Of a stretch of 64,000 nt of DNA, positions 11,701 through 24,237 are shown piece after piece. The DNA lies in the NCBI GenBank assembly GCA_011033025.1, contig WFMF01000259.1, forward strand, positions 1 through 64,000, read 5' to 3'. Source of the DNA: Beroe forskalii. Taxonomy: Eukaryota > Ctenophora > Nuda > Beroida > Beroidae. A model generated the notes under the pieces. That model saw only the letters and a program-made list of their open reading frames with translations. It was not told where the DNA came from and searched no databases. Position 1 is the stretch's first letter, and every line of letters begins with the position of its first letter. The translations under genes were made by a program, and so were the position numbers.

Positions 11701-13752
11701 GAGGGAGGGGGGATGTTATGTTTACACAGGAGCGTGTCAGGGGTGGATCTTAGCTTCAACTCAACCCCAGAGTCTGGAGGGGGGGATGTTATGTTTACCC
11801 AGGAGTGTGTCTGGGGTGGATCTTAGCTTCAACTCAACCCCAGAGTCTGGAGGGAGGGGGATGTTATGTTTACACAGGAGCGTGTCAGGGGGTGGATCAT
11901 GCTTCAACTCAACCCCAGAGTCTGGAGGGGGGAGGGGATGTTATGTTTACACAGGAGTGTCGGGGTGGATCTTAGCTTCAACTCAACCCCAGAGTCTGGA
12001 GGAGGAGGGGATGTTATGTTTACACAGGAGTGTGTCAGGGGTGGATCTTAGCTTAAACTCAACCCCAGAGTCTGGAGGGAGGAGGGGATGTTATGTTTAC
12101 ACAGGAGCGTGTCAGGGGTGGATCTTAGCTTCAACTCAACCCCAGAGTCTGCAGGGAGATGGGATGTTATGTTTACCCAGGAGGGTGTCAGGGGTGGATC
12201 TTAGCTTCAACTCAACCCCAGAATCTGGAGGGAGGAGGGATATTATGTTTACACAGGAGCGTGTCAGGGGTGGATCTAAGCTTCAACTCAACCCCAGAGT
12301 CTGGAGAGAGGAGGGGTGTTATGTTTACCCAGGAGTGTGTCTGGGGTGGATCTTAACTTCAACTCAACCCCAGAGTCTGGAGGGAGGAGGGATGTTATGT
12401 TTACACAGGAGTGTGTCTGGGATGGATCTTAGCTTCAACTCAACCCCAGAGTCTGCAGGGAGGAGGGATGTTATGTTTACACAGGAGCGTGTCAGGGGTG
12501 GATCTTAGCTTCAACTCAACCCCAGAGTCTGGAGGGAGGAGGGATGTTATGTTTATACAGGAGTGTGTCAGGGGTGGATCTTAGCTCCAAATCAACCCCA
12601 GAGTCTGGAGGGAGGGGGGATGTTATGTTTACACAGGAGTGTGTCAGGGGTGGATCTTAGAGCTTCAACTCAGCCCCAGAGTCTGGAGGAGGGGGGATGT
12701 TATGTTTACACAGGAGTGTGTCAGGGGTGGATCTTAGCTTCAACTCAACCCCAGAGTCTGGAGAGAGGGGGGATGTTATGTTTACACAGGAGCGTGTCAG
12801 GGGTGGATCTTAGCTTCAACTCAACCCCAGAGTCTGGAGGGAGGGGGATGTTATGTTTACACAGGAGTGTGTCTGGGGTGGATCTTAGCTTCAACTCAAC
12901 CCCAGAGTCTGGAGGGGGGGATGTTATGTTTACACAGGAGGGTGTCAGGGGTGGATCTTAGCTTCAACTCAACCCCAGAGTCTGGAGGGAGGGGGATGTT
13001 ATGTTTACACAGGAGTGTGTCAGGGGTGGATCTTAACTTCAACTCAACCCCAGAGTCTGGAGAGAGGGGGGATGTTATGTTTACACAGGAGGGTGTCAGG
13101 GGTGGATCTTAGCTTCAACTCAACCCCAGAGTCTGGAGGGAGGGGGGATGTTATGTTTACACAGGAGCGTGTCGGGGGTGGATCTTAGCTTCAACCCAAC
13201 CCCAGAGTCTGGAGAGAGGAGGGGATGTTATGTTTACACAGGAGCGTGTCTGGGGTGGATCTTAGCTTCAACTCAACCCCAGAGTCTGGAGGGAGGAGGG
13301 ATGTTATGTTTACACAGGAGCGTGTCAGGGGTGGATCTTAGCTTCAACTCAACCCCAGAGTCTGGAGGGAGGGGGGATGTTATGTTTACACAGGAGTGTG
13401 TCTGGGGTGGATCTTAGCTTCAACTCAACCCCAGAGTCTGGAGGGAGGAGGGATGTTATGTTTACACAGGAGCGTGTCAGGGGTGGATCTTAGCTTCAAC
13501 TCAACCCCAGAGTCTGGAGGGAGATGGGATGTTATGTTTACACAGGAGTGTGTCGGGGGTGGATCTTAGCTTCAACTCAACCCCAGAGTCTGGAGAGAGG
13601 AGGGGATGTTATGTTTACACAGGAGTGTGTCAGGGGTGGATCTTAGCTTCAACTCAACTCCAGAGTCTGGAGGGAGGGGGGATGTTATGTTTACACAGGA
13701 GCGTGTCGGGGGTGGATCTTAGCTTCAACTCAACCCCAGAGTCTGGAGGGAT
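8745..13752 (+). repeat. 76-bp satellite array, left block
   Basis: About 66 tandem copies of a 76-77-bp unit with blocks ATGTTATGTTTACACAGG, GTGTGTCAGGGGTGG, ATCTTAGCTTCAACTCAACC and CCAGAGTCTGGAGGGAGG. Variation is concentrated in the G-run length, GAGTGTG/GAGCGTG/GAGGGTG, and TCAGGGG/TCGGGGG/TCTGGGG. Because 76 is not a multiple of three, frames rotate through the array. The many open frames of 60-240 codons are not genes. The array stops mid-unit at the inverted-repeat element. Confidence 0.97.
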
Positions 13753-14548
13753 AGTCTAGTTACTTAGTTCAAAATTTAGAAGGAACGTGCAAATTGCTAT
13801 ACCCTTTAATGACCGGTTGTAGAAGTTAGTTTAGGCCATCCAGAATCACGCTGTACCGTGATCCTTTAGTTTTGGGAAATGGAACATGGTCTAGCGACCA
13901 CGCCCATTTTGAGCGTGGGAAAATTCGAGAATTCGAGAAAGAAAATTATTGAAGGCCATTTATAGCATGATGGGTGTCTAAACCCATGTTTTTGAGGACG
14001 CTGAATCGATTGGGAGGGTTATTTTTGAGTTCTGATCATCCTGTGTGACGTCAGCGAACACGCCCAATTTTACCGTGGGAATATTTCCACCTAATGGAGT
14101 CAAATCCTAATTTTTTTCAGGAACAAATTCTGCACTAAGCGATTTTATATACTTTTTGTCCAAAAAATCGATCTAGCAACTTCTTGTCACTTCCCGGCGT
14201 GGGAAAGTGCCGAAAAATTGATTTTTAGTAGAGGCGCAGCCGACTGACATGTGAAAAATCGTAACTTGGCCCAGGAAGGTCGTGGAGACTTCGTTTTGGG
14301 CTTAAAAGAAGCGCAATGGCCATGTTTATATACAACTTGTCAATAAACACATGCCCTAAAATGATCAGGAACCGATTTATGGCCAAAAAAGTGATTTTTG
14401 GGCATCCACAATGCGATACATAGCAAGGGCGATTTTCCTATCTAGGCGCAGGAAGATCGTAGAGACTTGATTTTGGTCGCAAAAGAAGTGCAATGGCCAT
14501 GTTTTGTACCTCTTGCAATAAACACGGAGGTCTGTACTCTGTAGGTAT

Positions 14549-14848
14549 TGTAATGAATGGGGCTTAACAGTTAATCTGGAAAAAACTGCAGTTTTGGTGT
14601 TTATCAAAACAGGAAGAAAACTGAAAGCTAGCATTGGACTGAAATATGGACAGAATTACATCATATCAGCCAGACGTTATTGCTAACTGGGCATCACTTT
14701 CAACCTGAGCGGTAGCATGCAACAAGCCCAAACGAACTTCGGCTCAAGGGTCTGCAAGCCTACTTTGCACTCAAGCGAAGTATTGACATCTGGAGCCTTG
14801 AGACGAAGTCTCTCTTCAGACTTTTTGACTCATTTATTGCACCAGTAG
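14549..14848 (+). pseudogene. Non-LTR (LINE) reverse transcriptase fragment, part 1
   Basis: With one or two frame breaks the plus strand reads YCNEWGLTVNLEKTAV, a tract ending in KYGQ, then YFALKRSI and LFRLFDSFIAPV. These match the region after the catalytic core of animal LINE reverse transcriptases (WGL-x-VN-x-x-KT, then the hydrophobic stretch leading to a YG-x-x-VW motif). It is cut by the nested element that begins at 14,857 and resumes at 16,603. It is inactive: no catalytic FADD box and no endonuclease are present. Confidence 0.7.
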
Positions 14849-14856
14849 GTATTCAC

Positions 14857-16594
14857 CCCAGTGACAGAATACCTCTTGTGGGTCGTCGAGCGCAGATTTT
14901 CACTACTCAATCTGGTCGCCACCGTTACAAGAAAAATTTCATGGTATTTCCCATCTGAATCTGCTTCTAAGATCAATTTGATAATGTATAATTTGATCAC
15001 AACAGCCCGCCGCAGGCGAAAAATTTCAGGGTATTTCCTATCTGAATCTGCCTTTGAGATGAATTTGGTAATGAAGAATTCGATCACAACAGCCCGCCGC
15101 AGGCGAAAAATTTCATGGTATTTCCCATCTGAATCTGCTTCTAAGATCAATTTGATAATGTATAATTTTATCACAACATTCCGCCGCAGGCAAAAAATTT
15201 TAAAATATTTCGGACGTTCACCTTCCAGAGAAAAAAAGAATTTGGAAGAAATATCGATCAGACGAGGTGTTAGAGCCGAAACTTACTTTTTCATAAACTT
15301 AATATTTCCTTGTGTTTCAACAGTTGGTTGGCATTGCTCAATTATTTAAACATATTTAGAACCTTCGAAACACATTTATCTATCAAATGAAAAAAGAATT
15401 TTGAAAATATATCAATCAGACACAATGTTTCAGCCGAAAGTTAGCTTTTAAAAACTAAACATTTCCTTGTGTTTCAACCGCTTTTTATTGCTACTCAGCC
15501 TCTGAAGCATTATGAAAAATTTCATGGATTATCTATCAACATGATAAAAAAAAAGAATTTAAAAGATATATCGACCAGGCGCAATGTTATAGCCAAAACT
15601 AGATTTTTTCATAAACTGGATATTTCCTTGTGTTTCAACAGCTTGTTATTAACAATCAACACATTTAAGCATGTTTAGAATCTTCGCAAAACAAACATCT
15701 ACCAGAGGGAAAAAGAATTTTGAAAAAATATTGCTCAGACGCAATGTTATAGCTAAAACATTGATTTTCGTAAACTAAATATTTACTTGTGTTTCAACAG
15801 TTTGTACTTAATAATAAACATATTCAAGCATATTTAGAATCTTCGTAAATCATTCATCTACCAGAGGAAAAAAGAATTTTGAAAAAATATCGATCCGTTC
15901 TCAAGTTATAGCCAAAACAGTGAATATTGAAAGTATTTATTTGCCGGCGACCACTCCATCGAGCGCAGCCCTGACGACCAGCGAGCGTAGGATGAGATTT
16001 TACCTGTAATTGTATTGTGGTCGTCGAGCATGGCGACCAACACCAGCGAGCGTAGCTTTTTCAGCTTTTTTCTGACGACCAGCACATTTTAGAGCTGCGT
16101 GTGCCGTTATCATTTGGACTAACATTTGAACGAGACTACTTTGAAGTTTCCCCACGTGCTCAAACATTACAAATAATTAACATATTATGGTTAATACAAG
16201 TTTATTTAAAACACAAGCAAATATCCCACGCATTATTATAGATGTTTAGAGTACGTTACCCAGAGTTTTGCGGTACAATACAGCTGCGAGGGCTTGGGGC
16301 AGTCTTCGTAAATGTACTACAGACTTTTGTCAGGATGATTCTTACTCTCCACGACATAAATAAAGCTGTACAATTGTCAAACACAATGAAATACTAAGTT
16401 ATTATAAGTCACGGTTATAATTTGGCGGCTTTTGAACAGTATCGTAAGTAATTAATTGCCAATTTGGTTTTGTTTATGCTAACTTCATTGGGAATTTCAA
16501 TGAAAATTCGGTCGTTTGGACGTTTGGGTCGCCACTAACGTGGCTGTTGGTTGTCGAGCGACGCTCTCTCGCTCGCTAGGGTTCTGTCACTGGG
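14857..16594. mobile_element. Non-autonomous DNA transposon with 8-bp target duplication
   Basis: The ends CCCAGTGACAGAA and its complement TTCTGTCACTGGG are flanked on both sides by the identical 8-bp sequence GTATTCAC (14,849-14,856 and 16,595-16,602). An 8-bp duplication is typical of hAT and P-type elements. The insertion splits a LINE reverse transcriptase frame, which independently fixes both boundaries. There is no transposase. The interior is three ~105-bp tandem units (14.93-15.18 kb), four to five ~170-bp units (15.2-15.9 kb) and a GTCGTCGAGC-rich right end. Confidence 0.85.
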
Positions 16595-16602
16595 GTATTC
16601 AC

Positions 16603-17032
16603 ATACGGTTGCCCAGTGTGGTTTTACGAAAGCGACTTTGTTAAGTTTTTGACCACCAACTCATTGCAAAAGGATCCAAGAGCATCAATGACCAAAATAG
16701 CAACAGATCAAGCCGAACAAATTCACCTAAAGTTCCTCAAATGGACCATTGGGCTGTCAAATAAAGCTGCCCACATAGTTTGCTGGGGAGACACAAGCAG
16801 GGCTCCCAATCCCATCCAGACAATCAAACAGGCTCTTGACTACCTCCAAAGGCTAGAAAGTAGGAACATCCATGGTCTAAGCACTTTACCCCCTCGCAAG
16901 TGGCAGTACATGCATTTAGAGAACAAGCTGATCTTTCCTTGCCTTGGTATGAAAAAGCACACTACATCAGGACCACATCCACCCAGGCATGGCCAAAGTA
17001 ACGTTGGAAGATTCATTTCGAGAACTCTGTAA
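16603..17032 (+). pseudogene. Non-LTR (LINE) reverse transcriptase fragment, part 2
   Basis: This continues part 1 after the nested element. The frame resumes with YGCPVWF and carries AEQIHLKFLKWTIGLSNKA, a tract ending SRAP, and QALDYLQRLES. These correspond to the thumb and C-terminal region of animal LINE reverse transcriptases (x-x-x-HLKF-x-K-x-x-LG...). The frame stops at 17,032. Weaker similarity may continue to 17,720 around the MITE at 17,333, but it is too degraded to assign. Confidence 0.72.
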
Positions 17033-17332
17033 AATATCCTTGAAACTTAACCCTAAACTCTCTTTTACCATAGTGTCAAGAGTGACATGGGCTGTGAACC
17101 CTTCTTAGATATCCTGAGCCATAACAATAGCAAAAATATTACAAAACTCAGAGGAAGCTACCAGCAGCTCAAAAGCAAAACTGGTAGATACTTGCCAAGT
17201 AAGAGCTCACCAAACTATGAGTCCAGCAAAAAAGTTGGCGGAAAAGTTGCAAAGTGTGCTGTGATGTTGAAGCAGAAGACCTCGCACATGATCTCCCCAT
17301 GTACGATCCAATTATATAAGTCAAACAGCATA

Positions 17333-17559
17333 TCGTCACCTCAACATAGAAAGGGCCTAAGTTCACATAGGCCCTTTTTAATATTTTTGCTTTATTTAAA
17401 AGATTTCTCCTGGTTTTCATTTCATCAAAAAATATTCCTGTGAGAAGTTATGAATTTTCAAAGATTCGAATTTACATACAATTACATTGGTGAGAAAAAA
17501 ACACGTTTTTCTCAAAACTTGATTTTTTCACGTAGGCCCTTTCTATGTTAAGGTGACGA
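17333..17559. mobile_element. 227-bp mariner-type MITE
   Basis: Ends TCGTCACCTCAACATAGAAA and the complement of TCGTCACCTTAACATAGAAA form terminal inverted repeats of at least 27 bp with one mismatch. They are flanked by TA on both sides (17,331-17,332 and 17,560-17,561). TA duplication and small size fit a Tc1/mariner-derived MITE. No coding capacity. Confidence 0.88.
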
Positions 17560-18059
17560 TATCCTTGCAATTTGCCCAAAATATCACCATATTAGGTTTC
17601 AATTGAGACTACATCAAATTCATGAATGGCTGGAACCCCAAGATTCGCTGCACTTTTTCTCATCTAGGAAACATCCAAGCATTTTCCAATTACATCAGGA
17701 AAAGATTCAGAGTAAGTTTCCCTAAAAACAATATATAATTCACAGAGTGCCATCAAAATTTACATACAATCCCTATCAAATTTAGCACTACCAGTCTGAT
17801 TCGAACCATGCATCATATTTTTTCTCTGTTACCGCCAAACGCCCCAATTTTCAAAATTAAGTTAGCAAAAAAAACCAAATTTTAAAAATTTATTGATACT
17901 TTTAAAAAAGCCCCAAATTTAAAACCGTGATTTAAAACCAGTATTTATTGTGTTTGAAATTGTACAGTTTTTTTTTAGGTAAGAAAAAACCACCCGAAAA
18001 AATTTCGAAATTTGAAGACCCCCCCAAGCCCCACCGTATTGTACCGAAAAACCGGATTT

Positions 18060-19376
18060 ATTTAAACATCTATAATAATGCGGATATTTGCTGTTTAAAT
18101 AAACTTGCATAACCATGTTAATTATTGTAATACAGAGCACGTGGGGAAACTCAAAGAAGCCCGTTCAACAAAGAGTCCAAATGATAACGAACACAGTTTA
18201 ACAGGCTGGTCAGAAAAGTTGGGAAAAGCTACATGCCTGGTGTTGGTCGCCATGCTCGACGACCACACAATACAATTACAGGTAAAATCTCATCCTACGC
18301 CTGCTGGTCACCAGAGCTGCGTCTGACGGAGGGTCGCCGGCAACAAACATTTTCAATATTCACCTGCTTTATTATAACTTTATATACAACCAATATATTT
18401 TTTCAAAATTCTTTTCCTCAGGGAGGAATGATTTACGAAGATCTAAATATGCTTGAATGTTATTATTGGGTACAAACTATACGCAATATTAGTTTACGAA
18501 AATCAATGTTTTGAAGATAACATCAGGTCTGAGCACATTTTTCAAAATTCTTTTTCCCTCTGGTAGATGTTTGTTTTGCGAAGATTCTAAACATGCTTAA
18601 ATGTTGATTGTTAATAATAAGCTGTTGAAATATTAGGAAATATCCAGTTTTATGAAAAAATCTAGTTTGGTTGTAACATTATGCCTGGTCGATATATTAT
18701 CTTTAAATTTTTTTTTATCATGCTGATAGATAAACCATGAAATTTTTCATAATGCTTCAGAGGCTGAGTAGCAATAAAAAGGGTTGAAACACAAGGGAAA
18801 TGTTTAGTTTTTAAAAGCTAACTTTGGCTGAAAACATTGTGTTCGATTGATATTTTCAAAATTTTTTCATTTGATAGATAATGTGTTTTGAAGGTTCTAA
18901 ATATGTTTAAATAATTGAGCAATGCCAACCAACTGTTGAAACACAAGAAATATTAAGTTTATGAAAAGCAAGTTTCGGCTCTAACACCGTCTGATCGATA
19001 TTTCTTCCAAATTTTTTTCTGGAAGGTGAACGTCCGAAATATTTTAAATTTTGCCTGCGGGCGGAATGTTGTGGATAAAATTATATTGTCAAATTCGATT
19101 CAGAAGCAGATTCAGATGGGAAATAATACCATAAATTTTTTAGGCTCGCGGCGGGGCTGTTGATCGAATTCTTCATTACCAAATTCATCTCAAAGGCAGA
19201 TTCAGATAGAAATAATTTGAAATTTTTAAGTTCTGGCGGGCTGTTAGATCAAATTATACATTATCAAATTGATCTTAGAAGATTCAGATGGAAAACCCTG
19301 AAATTTTTCTTGTAACGGGGGGACCAGATTGAGTAGTGAAAACTTGGGTCGACGACCCACAAATATTCTGTCATGG
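18060..19376 (-). mobile_element. Inverted, truncated second copy of the 8-bp-TSD element
   Basis: Reading the minus strand gives the same order as 14,857-16,250: terminal CCCATGACAGAAT, the GGTCGTCGACCC block, the GCGGGCTGTTGATCGAATTC units, the ~170-bp units, then the GTAAAATCTCATCCTACG and AACACGTGGGGAAAC-like blocks. The outer 340 bp at the other end are missing, so it cannot be a complete element. Many single-base gaps separate it from the first copy. Confidence 0.8.
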
Positions 19377-20615
19377 GTCAGTTTTTTTTCAGTCATGTCA
19401 GTCAGGGCAGTCATGTCAGTTTATGGGCCGTCATGTCAGTCATGTCCCAAGGGCATTTCAGTCCCTTGGGCATGCTTAGTCATGTAAGGGCATTTTATTC
19501 ATGTCACATGTCAGTCATGTCAGTCATTTTTCGGGCCATGTCAGTCATGTCAGTCATGTAAAGTCTTTTAGTCATCATGTTAGTCTGTCAGTCAGTGTCG
19601 GGTCATGTCAGTCATGTCATTTTCAAATAGTCAGTAAAGTCTTTAAAAAGTCAGTCATGCCAGTCATGTCAGTCATGAAAAAAAGGGGAAAGCGGGGGGC
19701 CGTAGGGGACTGGGGGCCGCAGGGGCCAGTGGGGGGCCGCGGGGGCCTAGGGGTCAGCGGGGGGTCAGGGGGGGCGGGGGGGCCAAAAGGGGGGGTCAGT
19801 AGGGGTTCACCAGGGGTCACCAGGGGTCAGTAGGCACTAGGTCAGGGTCAGCTCAGTAGGGGTTCACCAGGGGGTCAGTAGTTCCACCAGGGGTCAGTAG
19901 GGGTCAGTAGGGGGTCAGCAGGGGGTCAGTAGGGGGTTCACCAGTGATGAGTAGCTTAACTTGGACCTAGTTGACATACTTGGAATAACTTGGAATGAAT
20001 TGACTTACTTGACCTTTTTGACTGTCTTGAATCTATGCTGGTGACTGATTCGACGATATGATTGACTTGTCTGACTTTACCGCATGGCTGACCTGACTGA
20101 CTTGAATAACCTAATCGAAACTAACTTCACTTGACCGACTTGACCTGACTAACCTGATCGACCTTGACCGACCAGACTTACCTGAACGACATGACATGAC
20201 TGACATGACTGACATGACTGATTATGACTGACATGGACTGACATATCATGACTGACATGACCGGCGATCGACATGACTGACAGACTGACATGACTGACAT
20301 GACTGACATGGACTGACATGACTGACATGACTGACATGACTGACATGAATGACATAGAATGACATGACCGACATGACTGACATGAATGACATGACTATGA
20401 CTGGACATGACTGACATGACTGACATGACGGACATGACTGACATGACTGACATGACTGACATGACTGATTATGACTGACATGATCAGATATGACTGACAT
20501 GACTGACATGACTGACATGACTTAATGACTGACATGACCGGACATGGACTGGGGCAGACTGATGACTGACATGACTGACATGACTGACATGACTGACATG
20601 ACATGACTTGATCAA
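19377..20615. repeat. Inverted 9-bp microsatellites around a G-rich minisatellite
   Basis: CATGTCAGT words run 19,385-19,680 and their complement ACTGACATG runs 20,160-20,610. Between them lie GGGGTCAGTAGG-type repeats (19,690-19,935) and degenerate TTGACTGACTTGAAT words. The arms can pair into a long hairpin. Frames such as MSVMSVMSV are repeat artefacts. Confidence 0.9.
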
Positions 20616-20829
20616 AGTAACTTGACTTGAGTGAAGTTTGACTAATTTGGCTTGACTAAATTTGGACTAATTTGACCGAATTTGACTGAGAACTAACTTG
20701 AATGACTTGAATGATCAGAATAACTTGACCAACGTGACTGGTCCTGGCTTATTTGGACTGACTTGAATAACAGAATAAATATAACGAATGAGAAAATATA
20801 ACTGACCTGCTTATGTTTTGAGCGCAAAA

Positions 20830-21160
20830 GTTTTAGGTGCCTTTGATCGAGTGGCAATTGACCAATAAAAGCGTCATTATAAGGCTGAGTGCTATTTTAA
20901 ATGCTTTAAAACATTCATGATATATGCTAGAATTATGATCAGAAGTGGTCAGTAGGGGTCAGTAGGGGCCCACCAGGGGTCAAGGGTTCACCAGGGGGGT
21001 CAGTAGGGGGCCAGGGGGTCAAAAGGGGTCAGCAGGGGGTCAGTAGGGGTCTCACCAGGGGTCACCAGGGGTCAGGGGTCAGTAGGGCCAGTAGGGCCAG
21101 GGGGTCAGAAGTCAGCTGGGGGTCAGTAGGGGTCAGCAGGGGGTCATTGGTATACTTTCA
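20830..21160. repeat. Unique 110-bp block followed by GGGGTCAGTAGG minisatellite (copy 1)
   Basis: The block TTTGATCGAGTGGCA...TTAGAATTATGATCAG-like at 20,838-20,940, with the following minisatellite, recurs at 23,903-24,235. It marks a tandem duplication of about 3.07 kb. Confidence 0.8.
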
Positions 21161-21177
21161 TGACCCAAATATTAGAT

Positions 21178-22371
21178 ATGGTAGCCACGGCTTCTCCAGA
21201 TCGACTTTTCACCAGTTAGGGACATAGGTGGTCTCCATCAATTGATCTGTATGTGGGCAATACCCATGAAATTACATCTGCTTTGAGCTAGATATCAAAA
21301 ATCGCCTCAGCTATGTCTCAAGCATGGTCATGGCCCGTGAGCGAGGGATCGTTGTTCATTACATTGTTCTGAGCCTGTTTGGGCATTATTTTCATTATCA
21401 ATATGTGTAGAAACATGGCCATTGCGACTTTCCTGCCGGAGATCCAAAATTGCCTCCGTTATGGCGTTATGTATAGCAGGTGCCCTAAAATCAAGTTTTT
21501 GCCCATAAATCTGTTCCAAGCATTTTAGAGCATGTTGCTTAATAACAAGACGTGCATAAACATGTGGCTATCGCCCTTGCTGTATCTGTCGCAGACACCC
21601 AAAATCACGTTTTTCGGTCAATCGGTACCTGAGCAATTTTAGGTATGTTTATTGAGCCAAGTTGTATACAAACACGGCCATTGCTTTTAAGCCCAAAACG
21701 AAGTCTCCACGACCTTTCCTGGGCCAAGTTACGATTTTTTCATACATGTCAGTCGGCTGCGCCTCTACTAAAATCAATTTTTCGGCACTTTCCCACCCCT
21801 GGAAGTGACAAGAAGTTGCTAGATCAGATTTTTTGGACAAAAATATAAAATCGCTTAGTGCAGAATTTGTTCTCGAAAAATTAGATTTGACTCATTAGGT
21901 GGAAATATTCTACGGTAATTAAGCGGTCGCTGACGTCACACAGGATGATCAGAATCAAAATAACCTCCCAATCGATCTTGAGGTCCTCGAAAACATGGGG
22001 TTTAGACACCTTAACATGGTGCCATAGTGCCCAATATTATGAAATCCAAAATTACACGAATATTCCCACGGTAAAAGAGGGCGGTCGCTGACGTCACACA
22101 GGATGACTAGAATTCAAAAACAACCTCCAATCGATTAGCGTCATCAAAACATGGGTTTAGACACCCATCATGCTATAATGGCCTTTCAATAATTTTTTTT
22201 TCTCGAATTTCGAATTTTTCCACGCTCAAAATGTATGGTCGCCAGACCATGTTCCATTTCCCAAAATAAAGGATCACGGTACAGTGATTTGGATGGTTTA
22301 AACTAACTTCTACAACCGGTCATTAAAGGGTATAGCAATTTGCACCGGATTTGGTACTAAGTCACCAGACT
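21178..22371. repeat. Extra right arm of element A (copy 1, degraded)
   Basis: Colinear with 24,238-25,483, ending in the same GTCACCAGACT terminus at 22,371, then satellite. It differs from the second copy mainly by one- to three-base gaps and insertions. Confidence 0.85.
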
Positions 22372-23902
22372 AGAGGAGGGATGTTATGTTTACAGGAGCG
22401 TGTCAGGGGTGGATCTTTTAGCTTCAACTCAACCCCCTTGAGTCTGGAGAGGGGGATGTTATGTTTACAGGAGGTGTCAGGTGGATCTAGCTCAACTCAA
22501 CCCCAGAGTCCGGAGGGGGGGATGTTAGCACAGCAGGAGTGTGTCAGGGTGGATCTTAGCTTCAACTCAACCCCCAGAGTCTGGAGGAGGGGATGTTATG
22601 TTTCACACAGGAGTGTCGGGGTGGATCTTAGTTTCCAACTCAACCCCAGAGTCTGAGGAGGGGGGGATGTTATGTTTACACAGAGTGTGTCAGGTGGATC
22701 TTAGCTTCAACCCAACCCCAGAGTCTGCAGGAGGGGATTATGTACTACTGAGGAGTGTGTCGGGGTGGATCTTAGCTTCACCAACCCAGAGTCTGAGGGA
22801 GGAGGATGTTATGTTTATACAGGAGCGTGTCAGGTGGATCTTAGCTTCAACCAACCTCAGAGTCTAGAGGAGGGGATGTTATGTTTACAGAGTGTGTCAG
22901 GGGTGGATCTTAGCTTCAATCCAACCCCAGAGTCTGAGGGGATGGGGATGTTGGCGGTTTACAGCTAGGAGTGTGTCGGGGGTGGATCTTAGTCAACTCA
23001 ACCCCAGAGTCTGAGGGAGGAGGGTATTATGTTTACACAGAGTGTGTCAGGGGATCTTTTAGTTTCAACCAACCCCAGAGTCTGAGGGAGGAGGATGTTA
23101 TGCTTACACAGGAGTGTGTGTCGGGGGTGGATTCTTAATTCAACCCCAACCCCTGAGTCTGGAGAGGGGGATGTTATGTTTTACACAGGAGGGTGTCAGG
23201 GTGATCTTAGTTCAACCTCAACCCCAGAGTCTGAGGAGGGATGTTATGTTTATTAATAGAGTGTCTGGGGTGGATTAGCTTCAACCCAACCCCAGAGTCT
23301 GAGGGAGGAGGGGATGTTATGTTTAACAGGAGCGTGTCTGGGGTGGATCTTGAAGCCAACTCAACCCCAGAGTCTGAGGGAGGAGGATGTTATGTTTATA
23401 CAGGAGTGTGTCAGGGTGGATCTAGCTTCCAAATCTCAAACTCCAGAGTCCGGAGGGAGGAGGATGTTATTATGTTTACACAGGAGTGTGTCAGTGGATC
23501 TAGCTTCAACCTAACCCCAGAGTCTGAGGAGGAGGGATGTTACACAGGAGCGTGTCAGGTGGATTAACTTCAACTCCAACCCCAGAGTCTGAGGAGGGGG
23601 GGATGTTATGCTTATACACAGGAGGTGTCTGGGGGATCTTAGCTCAACCTCAACACCAGAGTCTGAGGAGGGGGATGTTATGTTTACACAGGAGCAGTCA
23701 GGGGTGGATCTTAGCTTCAACTCCAACCCCTTCAGAGTCTGAGAGGGGGGGATGTTATGTTTCTTTAAGGAGCGGTCGGGGGTGGATTTTTAGTTTCAAC
23801 TCCCCCCAGAGCCCTGGGGAGGGGGGGATGTTTTTTTTTAAAGGGTTTTCAGGGGGGGGATTTTATTTCCCAACCCCAACCCCAGAGCCCGGAGGGAGGA
23901 GG
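22372..23902 (+). repeat. 76-bp satellite array, middle block (degraded)
   Basis: About 21 copies of the same unit as the outer blocks, but most copies have one to several missing or extra bases (CAACCC losses, GAGTCTGAGG for GAGTCTGGAGG). Deterioration increases towards 23.9 kb. Confidence 0.93.
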
Positions 23903-24237
23903 GTTTTGATCGAGTGGCACTGACCAACAAAGCGTCATTATAAGGCTGAGTGCTATTTTAAATGCTTTTAAAACATTCATGATATATGTTAGAATTATGA
24001 TCAGGAAGTGGTCAGTAGGGGTCAGTAGGGGTTCACCAGGGGGTCTAGGGGTTCACCAAGGGGTCAGTAGGGGGTCAACAGGGGGGTCAAAAGGGGGTCA
24101 GTAGGGGTTCTGGGGTTCACCAGGGGGGGTCAGTAGGGGGTCAGTAGGGGGTCAGTAGGGGGGTCAGGGGGGTCAGCAGGGGGTCAGTAGGGGGTCAGCT
24201 GGGGGTCAGTAGGGGGTCAGCAGGGGGTCATTGGTAT
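23903..24237. repeat. Unique block and GGGGTCAGTAGG minisatellite (copy 2)
   Basis: Second copy of the 20.83-21.16 kb segment: a 100-bp unique block followed by 11-22-bp units of GGGGTCAGTAGG/GGTTCACCAG. Confidence 0.8.

Noticed and set aside
8755..13759. Dozens of open frames of 60-240 codons (VDLSFNSTPES and ILASTQPQSL repeats)
   Set aside because: They are the 76-bp satellite read in rotating frames; none has unique sequence, start context or splice support.
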